Source: Nannocystis exedens (GTDB lineage Bacteria; Myxococcota_A; Polyangia; Nannocystales; Nannocystaceae). Taken from it: a stretch of 64,000 nucleotides of DNA. The notes under the pieces were generated by a model that made no database searches, was not told where the DNA came from, and saw only the letters and a program-made list of their open reading frames with translations. This document shows positions 48,032 to 56,673 of this stretch, one piece after another (positions within the stretch are counted from its first letter, which is position 1; every line of letters begins with the position of its first letter). Both the position numbers and the translations under genes were made by a program. The stretch covers positions 2,800,001-2,864,000 of the forward strand of contig NZ_NETK01000001.1 of the NCBI RefSeq assembly GCF_002343915.1, given 5' to 3'.

Positions 48032-49012
48032 CTACCGCCGCCGCCGCAACATCATCCCCGCCCCTGCCGCGACGAACAGGCACGCTCCGCCATAGATCAG
48101 CCTGAAGTCGATCGCCGACTCGCCCGCCTCGGACCTGACCGCCGGCCCAGCGCTCGCGACTTCGACGCCCTTCCCCTCGCTCGCCTTCCCCTCGCTCGCC
48201 TTACCCTCGCCCGCCGCCTTCCCCTCGACCACGACCGCCCCGGCTTTCGCCGGCGCCTCCGCGCCCCAGGGCGCCCCGATCAGGCTGCCCGCGAAGTACT
48301 TCGCCTCCTGCTCCTCTACCCGGCCGTCATCTTCATACGGATCGATCACCTTCACGTCGCGGCGCGACGGCCTCCGCGGGTCTTGCACGCGCCCGCTGCC
48401 CCACGTCCAGCGCACTTCCTCGATCGCCAGCCCGGCGCCGTCGCGTCGCGCCTCGTACGTCACCACCCGCGAGCGCTCCGTGTTCAGCTTGACCACCCCG
48501 TCCATCGCCAGCGCGACGCCGGTGCGCACCACCGACGGATCGCGCGAGAACAGCCGCCAGCGCTCCTCGTGCGTCATCGCGTCGAGGCGAGCGATCGCCC
48601 CGCCCTCCGCCGGGAACGCCGCCCTCGGCAGCCCGAAGAAGTAGCAGATGGCGTACGGCCCCTCGTGATTGGTCGTGCTCTCGAAGCGCTCGCCCTCGCC
48701 GACGACGAGGTACCCGCGCGTCTCGACCGTGTCGTCGAGGGCGACCGCGAGCCTCGCGTCCGGCCGCTCCTTCAGCGCCTCCTCGAAGCGCTCGAACGCC
48801 CCCGACACCTCGCACGGGTACGGGTACACGACCAGCACCACGTCGCCGAGCGCCGCCACCCCGTGGACCTCGATGCTCGTCTTGGCCTCGCCGTACTTCT
48901 CCGCGTCGTACGGCACCCCATCGGCGGCCGCCTCCCTGGCGGAGCCCGCGAGCACGAGCCCGAGGGCCCCCGTGATGGCTCGAGCAGCACCCGCCCGCGG
49001 AGCGTTCGTCAT
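48032..49012 (-). CDS. secreted, C-terminally anchored protein of unknown function
   Basis: 326 residues. N-terminal signal (AARAITGALGLVLAGSAREAAA). The domain at about 30-240 has strands such as KTSIEVHGVAALGDVVLVVYPYPCEVS, RGYLVVGEGERFE and ICYFFGLPRAAFP. A Lys/Glu/Gly-rich spacer (GKAAGEGKASEGKASEGKG) leads to a C-terminal membrane segment (LIYGGACLFVAAGAGMML) ending RRRR. That tail is the form of C-terminal sorting/anchor signals, though the canonical MYXO-CTERM cysteine pattern is not clear. No family recognised. Confidence 0.7.
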   Translation of the reverse strand: MTNAPRAGAARAITGALGLVLAGSAREAAADGVPYDAEKYGEAKTSIEVHGVAALGDVVLVVYPYPCEVSGAFERFEEALKERPDARLAVALDDTVETRGYLVVGEGERFESTTNHEGPYAICYFFGLPRAAFPAEGGAIARLDAMTHEERWRLFSRDPSVVRTGVALAMDGVVKLNTERSRVVTYEARRDGAGLAIEEVRWTWGSGRVQDPRRPSRRDVKVIDPYEDDGRVEEQEAKYFAGSLIGAPWGAEAPAKAGAVVVEGKAAGEGKASEGKASEGKGVEVASAGPAVRSEAGESAIDFRLIYGGACLFVAAGAGMMLRRRR

Positions 49013-49158
49013 GCGCCGAGGGTTTCACCGTCCGCCTGCGCCCGCAACCGCGACGAATTCGCGCGCTCGCGCCGGGCCTGCGGAGGCTCTTTCGGACCTC
49101 TCCGGCATCGAGGAGCCGCCCCGGCCGCCGGCGCTCGCGCGTCAGCGCGGGCGCGCCG

Positions 49159-50220
49159 TCAATTCGCCCCGCTGCGGACCCACTCGATCACCGTGCAGAG
49201 CTGGTTCTCGGTCAGGACCTTGCCGATCGGCATCGGGTTGCCGCCGCCGCCCACCACATTGGTCTGCTGATTGAGCAGCTTGAACAGCAGATAGCTGCGA
49301 TCGACGTCACCCGCGGTGACGATGTCGATCGTCGCCATCGTCGACGGCACCCCGACCATGCTGTCGCGGAAGCTGGGGCCGTCCTTGAAGATCAGGCTGG
49401 TGCCGACGCCCTTGCCGTGGCAGTTGCACGAGCCGGCCACGGCCTGCCACGCCTGCGTCGCGCTGACCGTCGCCGGCGCGCAGTCGGGCGGCATCAGCGG
49501 CATCGGCGGCACGCACTGCATCTGCTTGCACACCGCCTGGTCGCAGTCCTGGTTGTTGAAGCACTTCTCGCCGAGCGAGCACTTGGCGCAGTGCGGCCCG
49601 CCGCAGTCGACGTCCGGCTCGTAGCCGTTGGCGACCCCGTCCGAGCAGCTCGGCGGCACGCAGGCGGTCGTACACAGGTCGTTGTCGTCGTCGTCGCCGT
49701 CGTCGCACTCTTCGACGCCCGCGTGCACGAAGCCGTCGCCGCAGCGGGCCGCCTCGCAGGTGCCGAGGCAGGCGTCCTCGTCGCTGTCGTTGCCGTCGTC
49801 GCAGGCCTCGTCGGGCTCGACGTGGCCGTTGCCGCAGCCGCCGGGGACGCAGTCGTTGGGGCAGCCGTCGGACTCGATGAGGTTGGCGTCGTCGCACACC
49901 TCGACGCCGGCGTACACCAGGCCGTCGCCGCAGCGGGCGAACTGACACGCGAGGGTGCAGGGGCCGTCGTCGGCGTTGAGGTCCCCGAAGTCGCAGGTCT
50001 CGGGCGACTGCACCAGCCCGTCCCCGCAGGTCCCCTCGCCGTCGGTGGTCGACCCGACCGGCGGCTCGGCCGTCGTCGCCGGCGCCTCGGTGGCCGTCAC
50101 CGGCGCGCCGGTCTCGCTCGCCGCCGCGGCGCCGGTCTCGTCCGGCTCGTCGGTCGCAACGCCGGGGTCGGTGCCGCAGGCCGCCGCGGCGAGGCAGAGA
50201 GAGAGGACCAGCGTGCGCAT
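49159..50220 (-). CDS. secreted lipoprotein with DUF4215 Cys-repeats
   Basis: 353 residues. The signal ends AAAAC (Cys15). A short Thr/Ala/Glu linker follows. Four DUF4215-type repeats (CGDGLVQSPETCDFGD; CGDGLVYAGVEVCDDAN; CGNGHVEPDEACDDGN; CGDGFVHAGVEECDDGD, each closing with a further Cys-x(2-3)-C) form a disulfide-rich rod that may bind calcium. Next comes a variant CGGPHCAKCSLGEKCFNNQDCDQAVCK block. A C-terminal domain of about 110 residues (SCNCHGKG; SYLLFKLLNQQTN; MPIGKVLTENQLCTVIEWVRSGAN) is like the helical part of cytochrome-type PSCyt domains but lacks a CxxCH haem motif. Cell-surface protein; function unknown. Confidence 0.8.
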   Translation of the reverse strand: MRTLVLSLCLAAAACGTDPGVATDEPDETGAAAASETGAPVTATEAPATTAEPPVGSTTDGEGTCGDGLVQSPETCDFGDLNADDGPCTLACQFARCGDGLVYAGVEVCDDANLIESDGCPNDCVPGGCGNGHVEPDEACDDGNDSDEDACLGTCEAARCGDGFVHAGVEECDDGDDDDNDLCTTACVPPSCSDGVANGYEPDVDCGGPHCAKCSLGEKCFNNQDCDQAVCKQMQCVPPMPLMPPDCAPATVSATQAWQAVAGSCNCHGKGVGTSLIFKDGPSFRDSMVGVPSTMATIDIVTAGDVDRSYLLFKLLNQQTNVVGGGGNPMPIGKVLTENQLCTVIEWVRSGAN

Positions 50221-50978
50221 GCGGAGCCCGAGAGTGCCAACGAGCCCGCGGTCCGCCAAGCCACGAACGCCACCGCGCCACGAGCGCGACGAACACGACC
50301 GCGAGCGCGCCCGCTCTCCATCCCCGCGCCGACGCACGAACTCGGCAGGTCAGGGTCCGACGCAGGCCAGGCGCTCCCGGATGCGCGGCCCCGAGGCCCC
50401 GCGCTGGAGCTCGTGCCCCGCAGGCGATCGGGCGCCCTCGCGGCGCCTTCGTGCCGCCGATCTCCGCGGCGAGACGGCGCATGACGACCACCTGCCGACC
50501 GCGAACCGCGAGCCCCAGCGCGAAGCATGCTGCGTACTTTCCTGCCGATCTCCAGGCCGCGTCGTTTCCATGGCGACGGACCTCCGGCTCGCCGCGGCAT
50601 CTCATCGTCTCCGACGTGATGATGCCGCGCCAGGCCGGTACCGCGACCTCGCGGACCGCGGCGAGCCCCGGCGGCAAATCATCATCACGGCGAAGAAGAG
50701 CGCGCACGGTTCGCGTCGGGGCGGCCGCGGCCGACGGTCGCGCGCGGCCTGAACCACGAAGTTTGCCTCCGACCCACGCCTGCGCGCGCAACCCCAGGGG
50801 CCAACGCGTGCGCAGCCGGATTGTCCCATGGGGCCGGGCCACCGACCGTCGCTCCATCGAGGCGCTCCGCGGCGGCGAATCAAGGGAGCTCTGCTGGCCC
50901 GACATTTGCTCATGGTCGCCGCTGGTCGGCACGGCACGTCGCCGGCGAACCAACCCCACGAGAAGAAACGGATTACTC
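50221..50978. other. 758-nt spacer between divergent secreted-protein genes
   Basis: No gene supported. TGTCCCATGGGGCC (50822-50835) is a weak relative of the TGTC dyad, about 145 nt upstream of the next lipoprotein. The rest is GC-rich shadow sequence. Confidence 0.5.
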
Positions 50979-51929
50979 ATGCACAGACACGGATCTTTCG
51001 CGCACCTGTTCGGTCTCGGCGCCGTCGCCTTTGGGCTGGCCGGCTGCGACCTCGAAGCCCCCGAGTCGATCGCCGAGGACGACGCGATCGCGGCCGCCGA
51101 GATGGCCGACGAGCCGACGAGCGGCGCCCTGGCGAGCGGCGCCGTGCTCGACACCGTCGAGCTCGCCGACGGCTCCATCCTCCACTTCATCGACGTCGGC
51201 GACGGCGACATCGGCCTCCTTGAAGGTCGCGATCCCGCCCAGCCGTCGTGGATGGCGCGGATGATCCGCGACGAGGAGGCCACGCCGCTGGAGCTGTACC
51301 TCGCCGCCGACGGGAAGAACGACGCCGCGCGCGAGCGACTCGCGGCTCACCATCATCGCCTGGTCGAGACCGGCCCTCGCGCCTTCAAGGCCCCCTCCGC
51401 GCCCGCCGCGAGCGTTTACGACCTCGAGCTGGACGGCTACCACGACGGACACAGCATCTGCAACGCGATCGACTGGCCCGTCGCGTGGGCGAACGACCTC
51501 AACCCGGTGAGTGAGGTGCATGGGGCCGACTTCCGCGTCCAGGAGGAGGACAACGACTACGTCACCTTCTACCCCGGGACCGCGTACAACACCGAGATCT
51601 GGCTCGGCGTATGCGCGGCGGACCAGGGGACCTTCACGCCGCCCAACACGTGCACCTCCAACGCCTACGACGATCGCAATTTCTACGTCGACAAGCTGGT
51701 CAGCGGATCCTGGACGTCGGTATTGACCGTGAAGATCGAGGCCAAGGTGTGGGGGACCGCGTGCGGGGCCGGTTACGCGAAGAGCGCGTACACCTTCTAC
51801 AGCGCCCCGCTCGGCGGCGCGCGGTTCCGTGGCCGCCTGCACCCGTTCTGGTCGGGTATCTGCCCCTCCTGCTACGGCGAATCGTTCGGCTGGGGGGTCG
51901 CCTACGACTCTCCGGACATCGAGGGTTGA
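50979..51929 (+). CDS. secreted lipoprotein of unknown function
   Basis: 316 residues. The signal peptide has a perfect lipobox LAGC (Cys23). A short acidic linker is followed by a propeptide-like region (TVELADGSILHFIDVGDGDIGLLEG; PLELYLAADGKNDAARERLAAHHHRL) and a domain opening VYDLELDGYHDGHSICNAI. Later segments (VTFYPGTAYNTEIWLGVCAADQGTF; NFYVDKLVSGSWTSVLTVKIEAKVWGTACGAGYAKSAYTFY in outline; GRLHPFWSGICPSCYGESFGWG) give six Cys. No family recognised. The ATG at 50979 is the one preceding the signal sequence; the ribosome site GAGAAG is weak. Confidence 0.7.
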   Translation: MHRHGSFAHLFGLGAVAFGLAGCDLEAPESIAEDDAIAAAEMADEPTSGALASGAVLDTVELADGSILHFIDVGDGDIGLLEGRDPAQPSWMARMIRDEEATPLELYLAADGKNDAARERLAAHHHRLVETGPRAFKAPSAPAASVYDLELDGYHDGHSICNAIDWPVAWANDLNPVSEVHGADFRVQEEDNDYVTFYPGTAYNTEIWLGVCAADQGTFTPPNTCTSNAYDDRNFYVDKLVSGSWTSVLTVKIEAKVWGTACGAGYAKSAYTFYSAPLGGARFRGRLHPFWSGICPSCYGESFGWGVAYDSPDIEG

Positions 51930-52173
51930 CGGTCCCTCCGCGAGACGCTGCGATTCGCAGGTGTCGTCAGCTGCGACGCGGAATCGATGCATGTCCGCGT
52001 GACAGCGTCGATCCAGCACTTGCACCCGCACCGAACCGGTGGTACCCCATTCGAGGCGTCGTCGCGTGAATCGGCGACGCCCTCCCCGGCAAATTTAAAA
52101 TGGGGGATCCGGTCACGAGCCGGTTGACGGCGCGTGACCGGGCGCGTCAACCTTCGCCGCGAGGTAACCATCG

Positions 52174-52890
52174 ATGTTCGAGTACAGCCCAGCATGGCCG
52201 CACGGGGCGCTGCAGGTTGCGTTCCCCGAGGTGTTCTTCGTCGTCGGCACCAACCGGACAGTCCACGCCGGCGTCGACTTTCAGACCAGCCGGACGATGA
52301 CCGTCGTCCGCGAGGACGGGGCGCTCACCCTGCTGAACACGGTGCGCCTCGACGACGACGGGCTGGCCGCGCTCGAGCAGCTCGGGCAGGTCCGCCACGT
52401 CGTCCGGCTCGGGGCGTTCCATGGCCGCGACGACCCGTTCTACTGCGACCGCTACGGCGCGACGCTGTGGGCCCTGCCCGCCGTGACCCACGCCGACGGG
52501 CGCGCGACCGGGCGGGAGCTCGCGGTGGGCGGCCCGTTCCCGCTCGCCGACGGCCGGGTGTTCGAGTTCACCTCGGCCCGCTTCCCCGAGGCCGCGGTCC
52601 TGCTCGCGCGCGAGGGCGGGATCCTCATCACCTGCGACGCGATCCAGAACTGGACCGAGGTCGACCGCTTCTTCTCGCCCGAGTGCGGCCAGAGGTTCGT
52701 CGCCCAGGGCTTCATCCGCCCCGCCAACGTCCCGGCGACGTGGCGCCACGCCTGCCAGCCGAGCTCCGAAGACTTCGCCCGGCTGCTCGCGCTGCCGTTC
52801 CGCCACCTGATCAGCGCCCACGGCGAGCCGCTGCGCGACGAGGCCCACGCGCGGATCGCCGCCAGCGTGGCCGAGGCGTTCCCGGCGTGA
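52174..52890 (+). CDS. metallo-beta-lactamase-fold-like protein
   Basis: 238 residues, cytoplasmic. TMTVVREDGALTLLNTVRLDDDGLAAL, RHVVRLGAFHGRDDPFYCDRYGATLWALP, GILITCDAIQNW and HLISAHGEPLRDEAHARI have the strand order and the H-G-x-D-D and late S-A-H-G motifs of MBL-fold proteins related to DUF4336. The canonical HxHxDH is reduced to HGRDD, so metal binding may be altered. Function unknown. The ribosome site GAGG lies 8 nt before the ATG. A degenerate TGTC-N5-GACA (51992-52004) is 170 nt upstream. Confidence 0.75.
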   Translation: MFEYSPAWPHGALQVAFPEVFFVVGTNRTVHAGVDFQTSRTMTVVREDGALTLLNTVRLDDDGLAALEQLGQVRHVVRLGAFHGRDDPFYCDRYGATLWALPAVTHADGRATGRELAVGGPFPLADGRVFEFTSARFPEAAVLLAREGGILITCDAIQNWTEVDRFFSPECGQRFVAQGFIRPANVPATWRHACQPSSEDFARLLALPFRHLISAHGEPLRDEAHARIAASVAEAFPA

Positions 52891-53279
52891 GCGACGAGGC
52901 GGCCTCGCGCAGCCGTCCCCGTGGTGCCGACTCTTCTTCGAGGTGCGAATATTGATTGTCGTCACCGGCGGGCGGCGGTCCGGCGGTGCCGGCATCGCCG
53001 CTCGTGAGAAGCACCGGCGGCGACGGCCTCGCCGATGCCCGCATTCCCGGCGGTGCCGGCATCGACGGGAATGTCGCCCCATCGGCGGGCCGTGGCGACG
53101 GCGATTCGCTCGCGATCGTTCGTTCACGCCGCCCCGGCCCGCTCTTGCCCCCGCGGCCCCTCGCGGGGGCCTCGCCGGTCCGTGGGACTGCCACGGCGCG
53201 ACCAGCGACAGCATTGCGAGACCTGGCGATCACGCGCCGGCCACCGCCGGCGAGCGCGCCGTGAGCAGCTTCGTCGGCC
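52891..53279. other. 389-nt spacer between convergent genes, with hairpins
   Basis: GGCGGTGCCGGCATCG occurs twice (about 52982 and 53050). A hairpin CATTCCCG (53042-53049) / CGGGAATG (53066-53073) encloses the second copy. No gene is supported; the frames are shadows. Confidence 0.55.
53042..53073. terminator. hairpin between convergent genes
   Basis: Perfect 8-bp stem CATTCCCG/CGGGAATG with a 16-nt loop that itself contains a smaller CGGC/GCCG dyad, 150 nt after the MBL-like gene. Confidence 0.35.
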
Positions 53280-54830
53280 CTACTTCGCGGCCTTCGTCCC
53301 CGCTGCGGAGCTCGGCTCGGCGCGCAGCGTGATCCACTCGCTCGCCGTGATGCGACCGCGCAGCAGCGAAAAGTCGCCGGCGTCGCTCGCCACCGGCGGG
53401 AGATCCCTGTCCCTCCCGGTCAGCACGAACGCCGCCGAGCCGCGGGCCGGCAGCTCGACCGAGCGCTCGCCGCCCACCACCTCCACGTCGCCGCGCTGGG
53501 CGACCCCGCCGATGACGGCCAACCACTCCATCTGCGGGAAGTACTCCGTCGTGAATTGCTGCGGCTTCTTGCCGCGGTTGGTGACGGTGAGCTCGAGCCC
53601 GCAGGTCGACGCCTCGGTCGGGCGAGCGTCCCCGCGGCGGGCCGCCAGCTCCGCCCCGCACACCCGGCCCGTGACCTGAATCGACAGCTTGTCCGCGCGG
53701 GCGGTCCCGTCGGGGGACGTGGCCTCCTTGCGCAGCTCGGTGAGCCACGCGACCAGGTGCCCGTTCCACGCCTGTTCGATGGCGACCATCCGCTGCAGCC
53801 GCGCGCGGACCTCGGCGTCGGCCCAGCCGAGCCACAGCGCGGCCTCGGCGATCGCCCCGCGCGCCTCCGCGAGCGGCGGCGTGCCGAAGTTGCGCGGGCG
53901 GAACGCTTGCACCGCCGCGAGCTCGCTGTCGGCCTGCGCCAGCGCGTCGGCGACGAGCGCGAGCGCGGCCTCGCGGGCGACGACGTGGCAGACGAGCGCC
54001 TCGTCGCCGGCGCCCCCTGCGAACGGCGACGCGCCGGCGTACTTCGCCTTGACGAACGAGTCGGTGGCCGCGGAGCTCCGGTCGTCGAACGCCTGCACCA
54101 CCACCGCCAGCTCGTCGCCCGGGGCCAGGCGCACGCCGGACAGCAAGAACGTCGCCGGCTCCGCGCTGCGGACCCGGGGGCCGTCCTGGCAGCGCCCGCC
54201 GAGGCGCACCCGACTGCGGCCGGCCTGCGCGAGCCGGACCTCGCACGCGATCACGCCGGCATCGAGGGCGCCCGGCTGCCACGGCCCGCCGACCGTTCGC
54301 AGGTCGACGACCGCGTCGGTGCTCGGGTGATACCAATTGGGCGCGCCCGGCGGCGGGGAGAACGGCGGGCATTCGGGCCAGCGGCGCACGCACGCGCCGT
54401 GCTCGGCGCTGCACTCCTCGTGCGTCGGGCAGCGCTGCGAGGCGGCGCACTCCTCGTCGCTGGCGGCGACGCACCAGCCGTCGGACAGCGAGCACGTGCC
54501 GTGGGTCGCGCAGCGCTGCGCGGCGCGGCAGTCGGCCTCGTCGACCGCCGCGCACTCGAGGCTGTTGTCGGCGCCGAGGAAGCTGCGCACCCGCAACGCC
54601 CCGCACTTGCCCTGCTCGCGGCAGCCCGGCGCGGCCTGGCACGCGCGGGCGAACGAGACGTAGCCCGGGCTCGCGCAGTAGCCCCGGTAGCAAGTCTCGG
54701 GGGCGTCGCAGTCGCCGTCGTCGTCGCACGGCTCGGCCGGCGTCCCCAGCACGTCGCAGCCGCGCGTGCAGCCGGCGAGCCCGAACAGGACGCACACGAG
54801 CGCGTGGCGGAGCGCGAGGACGCGGGGCAT
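53280..54830 (-). CDS. Cys-rich secreted lipoprotein
   Basis: 516 residues. The signal peptide ends LAGC (Cys21). Residues about 22-155 hold four Cys-rich blocks of similar design (CDDDGDCDAPETCYRGYC; CQAAPGCREQGKCG; CRAAQRCATHGTCSLSDGWC; CAASQRCPTHEECSAEHGAC). A middle domain (VIACEVRLAQAGRSRVRLGGRC to VVQAFDDRS) and an Ala-rich helical domain (EAALALVADALAQADSELAAVQAF) follow. The C-terminal beta domain (LELTVTNRGKKPQQF to PARGSAAFVLTGRDRDLPPVASD) resembles DUF4352-like or immunoglobulin-like sandwiches. A TGTC-N6-GACA dyad lies 113 nt upstream. Function unknown. Confidence 0.75.
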   Translation of the reverse strand: MPRVLALRHALVCVLFGLAGCTRGCDVLGTPAEPCDDDGDCDAPETCYRGYCASPGYVSFARACQAAPGCREQGKCGALRVRSFLGADNSLECAAVDEADCRAAQRCATHGTCSLSDGWCVAASDEECAASQRCPTHEECSAEHGACVRRWPECPPFSPPPGAPNWYHPSTDAVVDLRTVGGPWQPGALDAGVIACEVRLAQAGRSRVRLGGRCQDGPRVRSAEPATFLLSGVRLAPGDELAVVVQAFDDRSSAATDSFVKAKYAGASPFAGGAGDEALVCHVVAREAALALVADALAQADSELAAVQAFRPRNFGTPPLAEARGAIAEAALWLGWADAEVRARLQRMVAIEQAWNGHLVAWLTELRKEATSPDGTARADKLSIQVTGRVCGAELAARRGDARPTEASTCGLELTVTNRGKKPQQFTTEYFPQMEWLAVIGGVAQRGDVEVVGGERSVELPARGSAAFVLTGRDRDLPPVASDAGDFSLLRGRITASEWITLRAEPSSAAGTKAAK

Positions 54831-54942
54831 TGCGGGCGAGCAGGATACACAGTCTCGCCGCGCAAGGCTCGCTCGCGGCGAATCGAACCGCGCGGCTCGC
54901 AGCGCGATCGCGAGCCCTCGGGCTCTCCCCCGAGGGATCGCA

Positions 54943-54956
54943 TGTCCTTTCAGACA
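54943..54956. promoter_or_regulatory. TGTC-N6-GACA inverted repeat, site 4
   Basis: TGTCCTTTCAGACA. It overlaps the stop codon of the FMN split-barrel gene (54950) and lies 113 nt upstream of the Cys-rich lipoprotein start at 54830, so it is placed to control that gene. Confidence 0.45.
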
Positions 54957-55918
54957 TCTCCTATCGTCGGCTCGGCCCACGACCCGGTCGCCAGCGATCG
55001 CGGCGAGAACTGCTCGAACTGCCAGCGCGACCGCAGCGCCCCGCGGCGGCGCACCACCTGCTGCGCCGTCACGCGCCACAGCCGCTCGGCGCCCTCGAAC
55101 CGCGCCAGCTCCTCGCCCGCGAACACCTGCTCGGTCGGGCCGGTGACCTGCAGCAGGTCGCCGCGGGCGAAGTCGACGAACAGGAGCCCCGCTCGCGGGT
55201 TGACCAGCAGGTTGCCCAGCGTGTTGAAGAACAGGTTGCCGGCGAAGTCGGGGATCGTCAGCACCTCGCCGTCGACGCGCACGAAGCCCGGGCGGCCGCC
55301 GCGGTGCGACACGTCGACCCCGCGGCGGGCCGGGTCGCCGTCCTCGTCGACGTAGCTGGCGACGAAGAACGTGTCGGCCGCCGCGATCGCCGCGCGCGCC
55401 GCCTCGTCGAGCCCCGCCGTGCGCTCGGCCGGCGCCGCCTCGCCGCCGGTTTCCATCGGCGTGCGCGTCTGGATGTACTGCGGACAGTTGCCGAACGACC
55501 ACTGGGCCGCCAGCGTGAAGCCCTCGTCGTCGCGCGCTCGCACCCGGCCGTTGACGCGGTTCCGGCGGCGCGTGGGCAGCTCGATCCCGAGGCATCCGAT
55601 CGCCGCCCCGACGGCGATGCCGACGTCCGCCGGATCGCCCTGCCCCGGCAATGCGTCGACCCGCAGCGTCCGCGGATCGGGCGAGCGAGCGAACCCCGGC
55701 GCGCCCTCGACGAGCGTCGCCCACGGCGTCCCGGCCTCGTCGACCGCGCCGAGCACGAGGAACGGCAATTGCGCGTAGAACGCCCGGTGCTGGTCCGGCA
55801 TGAAGTCACGGATCACGCGCCCGCCGATCTCGGCCATGCGCTCCGCGACCCCGAGCCGCGCCTGCAGCCGCACCTCGCCCGCGTGCCACGGACCGCGATG
55901 TCGCTCGCTCGTCGTCAT
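54950..55918 (-). CDS. pyridoxamine 5'-phosphate oxidase-family FMN-binding protein
   Basis: 322 residues. FMN split-barrel signatures occur twice, as in the long members of the family: FLVLGAVDEAGTPWATLVEGAPGF and FFVASYVDEDGDPARRGVDVSHRGG. RVDGEVLTIPDFAGNLFFNTLGNLLVNPRAGLLFVDF is the characteristic block, and QWSFGNCPQYIQTR is a conserved connector. Such proteins bind FMN or F420; several act as oxidoreductases of unknown substrate. The N-terminus WHAGEVRLQARLGVAERM is family-typical and supports the ATG at 55918. The GST gene begins 23 nt upstream on the same strand, so the two probably form an operon. Confidence 0.85.
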   Translation of the reverse strand: MTTSERHRGPWHAGEVRLQARLGVAERMAEIGGRVIRDFMPDQHRAFYAQLPFLVLGAVDEAGTPWATLVEGAPGFARSPDPRTLRVDALPGQGDPADVGIAVGAAIGCLGIELPTRRRNRVNGRVRARDDEGFTLAAQWSFGNCPQYIQTRTPMETGGEAAPAERTAGLDEAARAAIAAADTFFVASYVDEDGDPARRGVDVSHRGGRPGFVRVDGEVLTIPDFAGNLFFNTLGNLLVNPRAGLLFVDFARGDLLQVTGPTEQVFAGEELARFEGAERLWRVTAQQVVRRRGALRSRWQFEQFSPRSLATGSWAEPTIGDV

Positions 55919-55940
55919 GTTCGTCCTCCGCGTCGGAGCC

Positions 55941-56573
55941 TCACCCGCGCGCCAGCCCGACCGCGCTCGCCTGCATCGGCACGAACCCCCGCAGCGCCTC
56001 GACGCGGGCCAGCCACGCGCGGACCGCCGCGTACTCCGCGAGCGACACGTTGCCCTCGGGCGCGTGGGCCACGTACGCGTAGCAGGCGACGTCGGCGATC
56101 GTCGCCCGGTCGCCGGCGAGGAAGTCGCGGCCGGCCAGCTCGGCGTCCATCACCCGCAGCAGCGCGTGGGCGCGAGCGATCACCTCGGCGGCGTCGAACT
56201 TCGCGCCGAACACGGTGACCAGGCGCGCCGCCGCCGGCCCGGACGCCAGCGGCCCGGCCGCGACCGACAGCCAGCGCTGCACCGCCGCCGCCCCGACCGG
56301 GTCGCTCGGCGACCACGCCTCGCCGCCGTGCTTGCGCGCCAGGTACACCAGGATCGCGTTCGAGTCGGCGACGATCGTGCCGTCGTCGTCGAGCACCGGC
56401 ACCTGGCCGAACCGGTTGAGCGCGAGGAACTGCGGCTGCCGCTGCGCCCCGGCCCGCAGGTCGACGTCGACGAGCTCGACCGGCAGGCCGAGCAGCGACA
56501 GGAACAGCTGGACCCGGTGGGCGTGCCCGGACAGCGGGTGGCGGTAGAGCTTGAGGGTGCGATTTCGCGTCAT
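55941..56573 (-). CDS. glutathione S-transferase
   Basis: 210 residues. Thioredoxin-like N-domain: [33 protein letters not shown] with Ser in the active-site loop, [13 protein letters not shown] (cis-Pro) and [14 protein letters not shown] (glutathione gamma-Glu binding). Helical C-domain: [24 protein letters not shown]. It conjugates or transfers glutathione, or acts in detoxification. Divergent from a LysR gene, with an operator-like dyad between them, and followed by the FMN split-barrel gene: a small redox/detoxification unit. Confidence 0.9.
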   Translation of the reverse strand: MTRNRTLKLYRHPLSGHAHRVQLFLSLLGLPVELVDVDLRAGAQRQPQFLALNRFGQVPVLDDDGTIVADSNAILVYLARKHGGEAWSPSDPVGAAAVQRWLSVAAGPLASGPAAARLVTVFGAKFDAAEVIARAHALLRVMDAELAGRDFLAGDRATIADVACYAYVAHAPEGNVSLAEYAAVRAWLARVEALRGFVPMQASAVGLARG

Positions 56574-56649
56574 GGCGTGGCTCCGTGGAGACGCCGCGAG
56601 CATGGGCCGCCCCATCCACGGCAACAATCCGGCAGATTGACACTTCACC

Positions 56650-56666
56650 ATTGCGCGTGCTGCAAT
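56650..56666. promoter_or_regulatory. LysR-type operator ATTGC-N7-GCAAT
   Basis: A perfect 5-bp dyad with a T-N11-A core, the classic LysR recognition shape, in the 100-nt interval between the divergent GST and LysR starts and 7 nt before the LysR GTG. A TTGACA at 56637-56642 is a possible -35. Confidence 0.6.
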
Positions 56667-56673
56667 AATCGCC

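Noticed and set aside
49418..49439. CNCH in the DUF4215 lipoprotein considered as a haem site
   Set aside because: A c-type haem site needs CxxCH; the sequence is SCNCHGKG with one residue too few between the cysteines.
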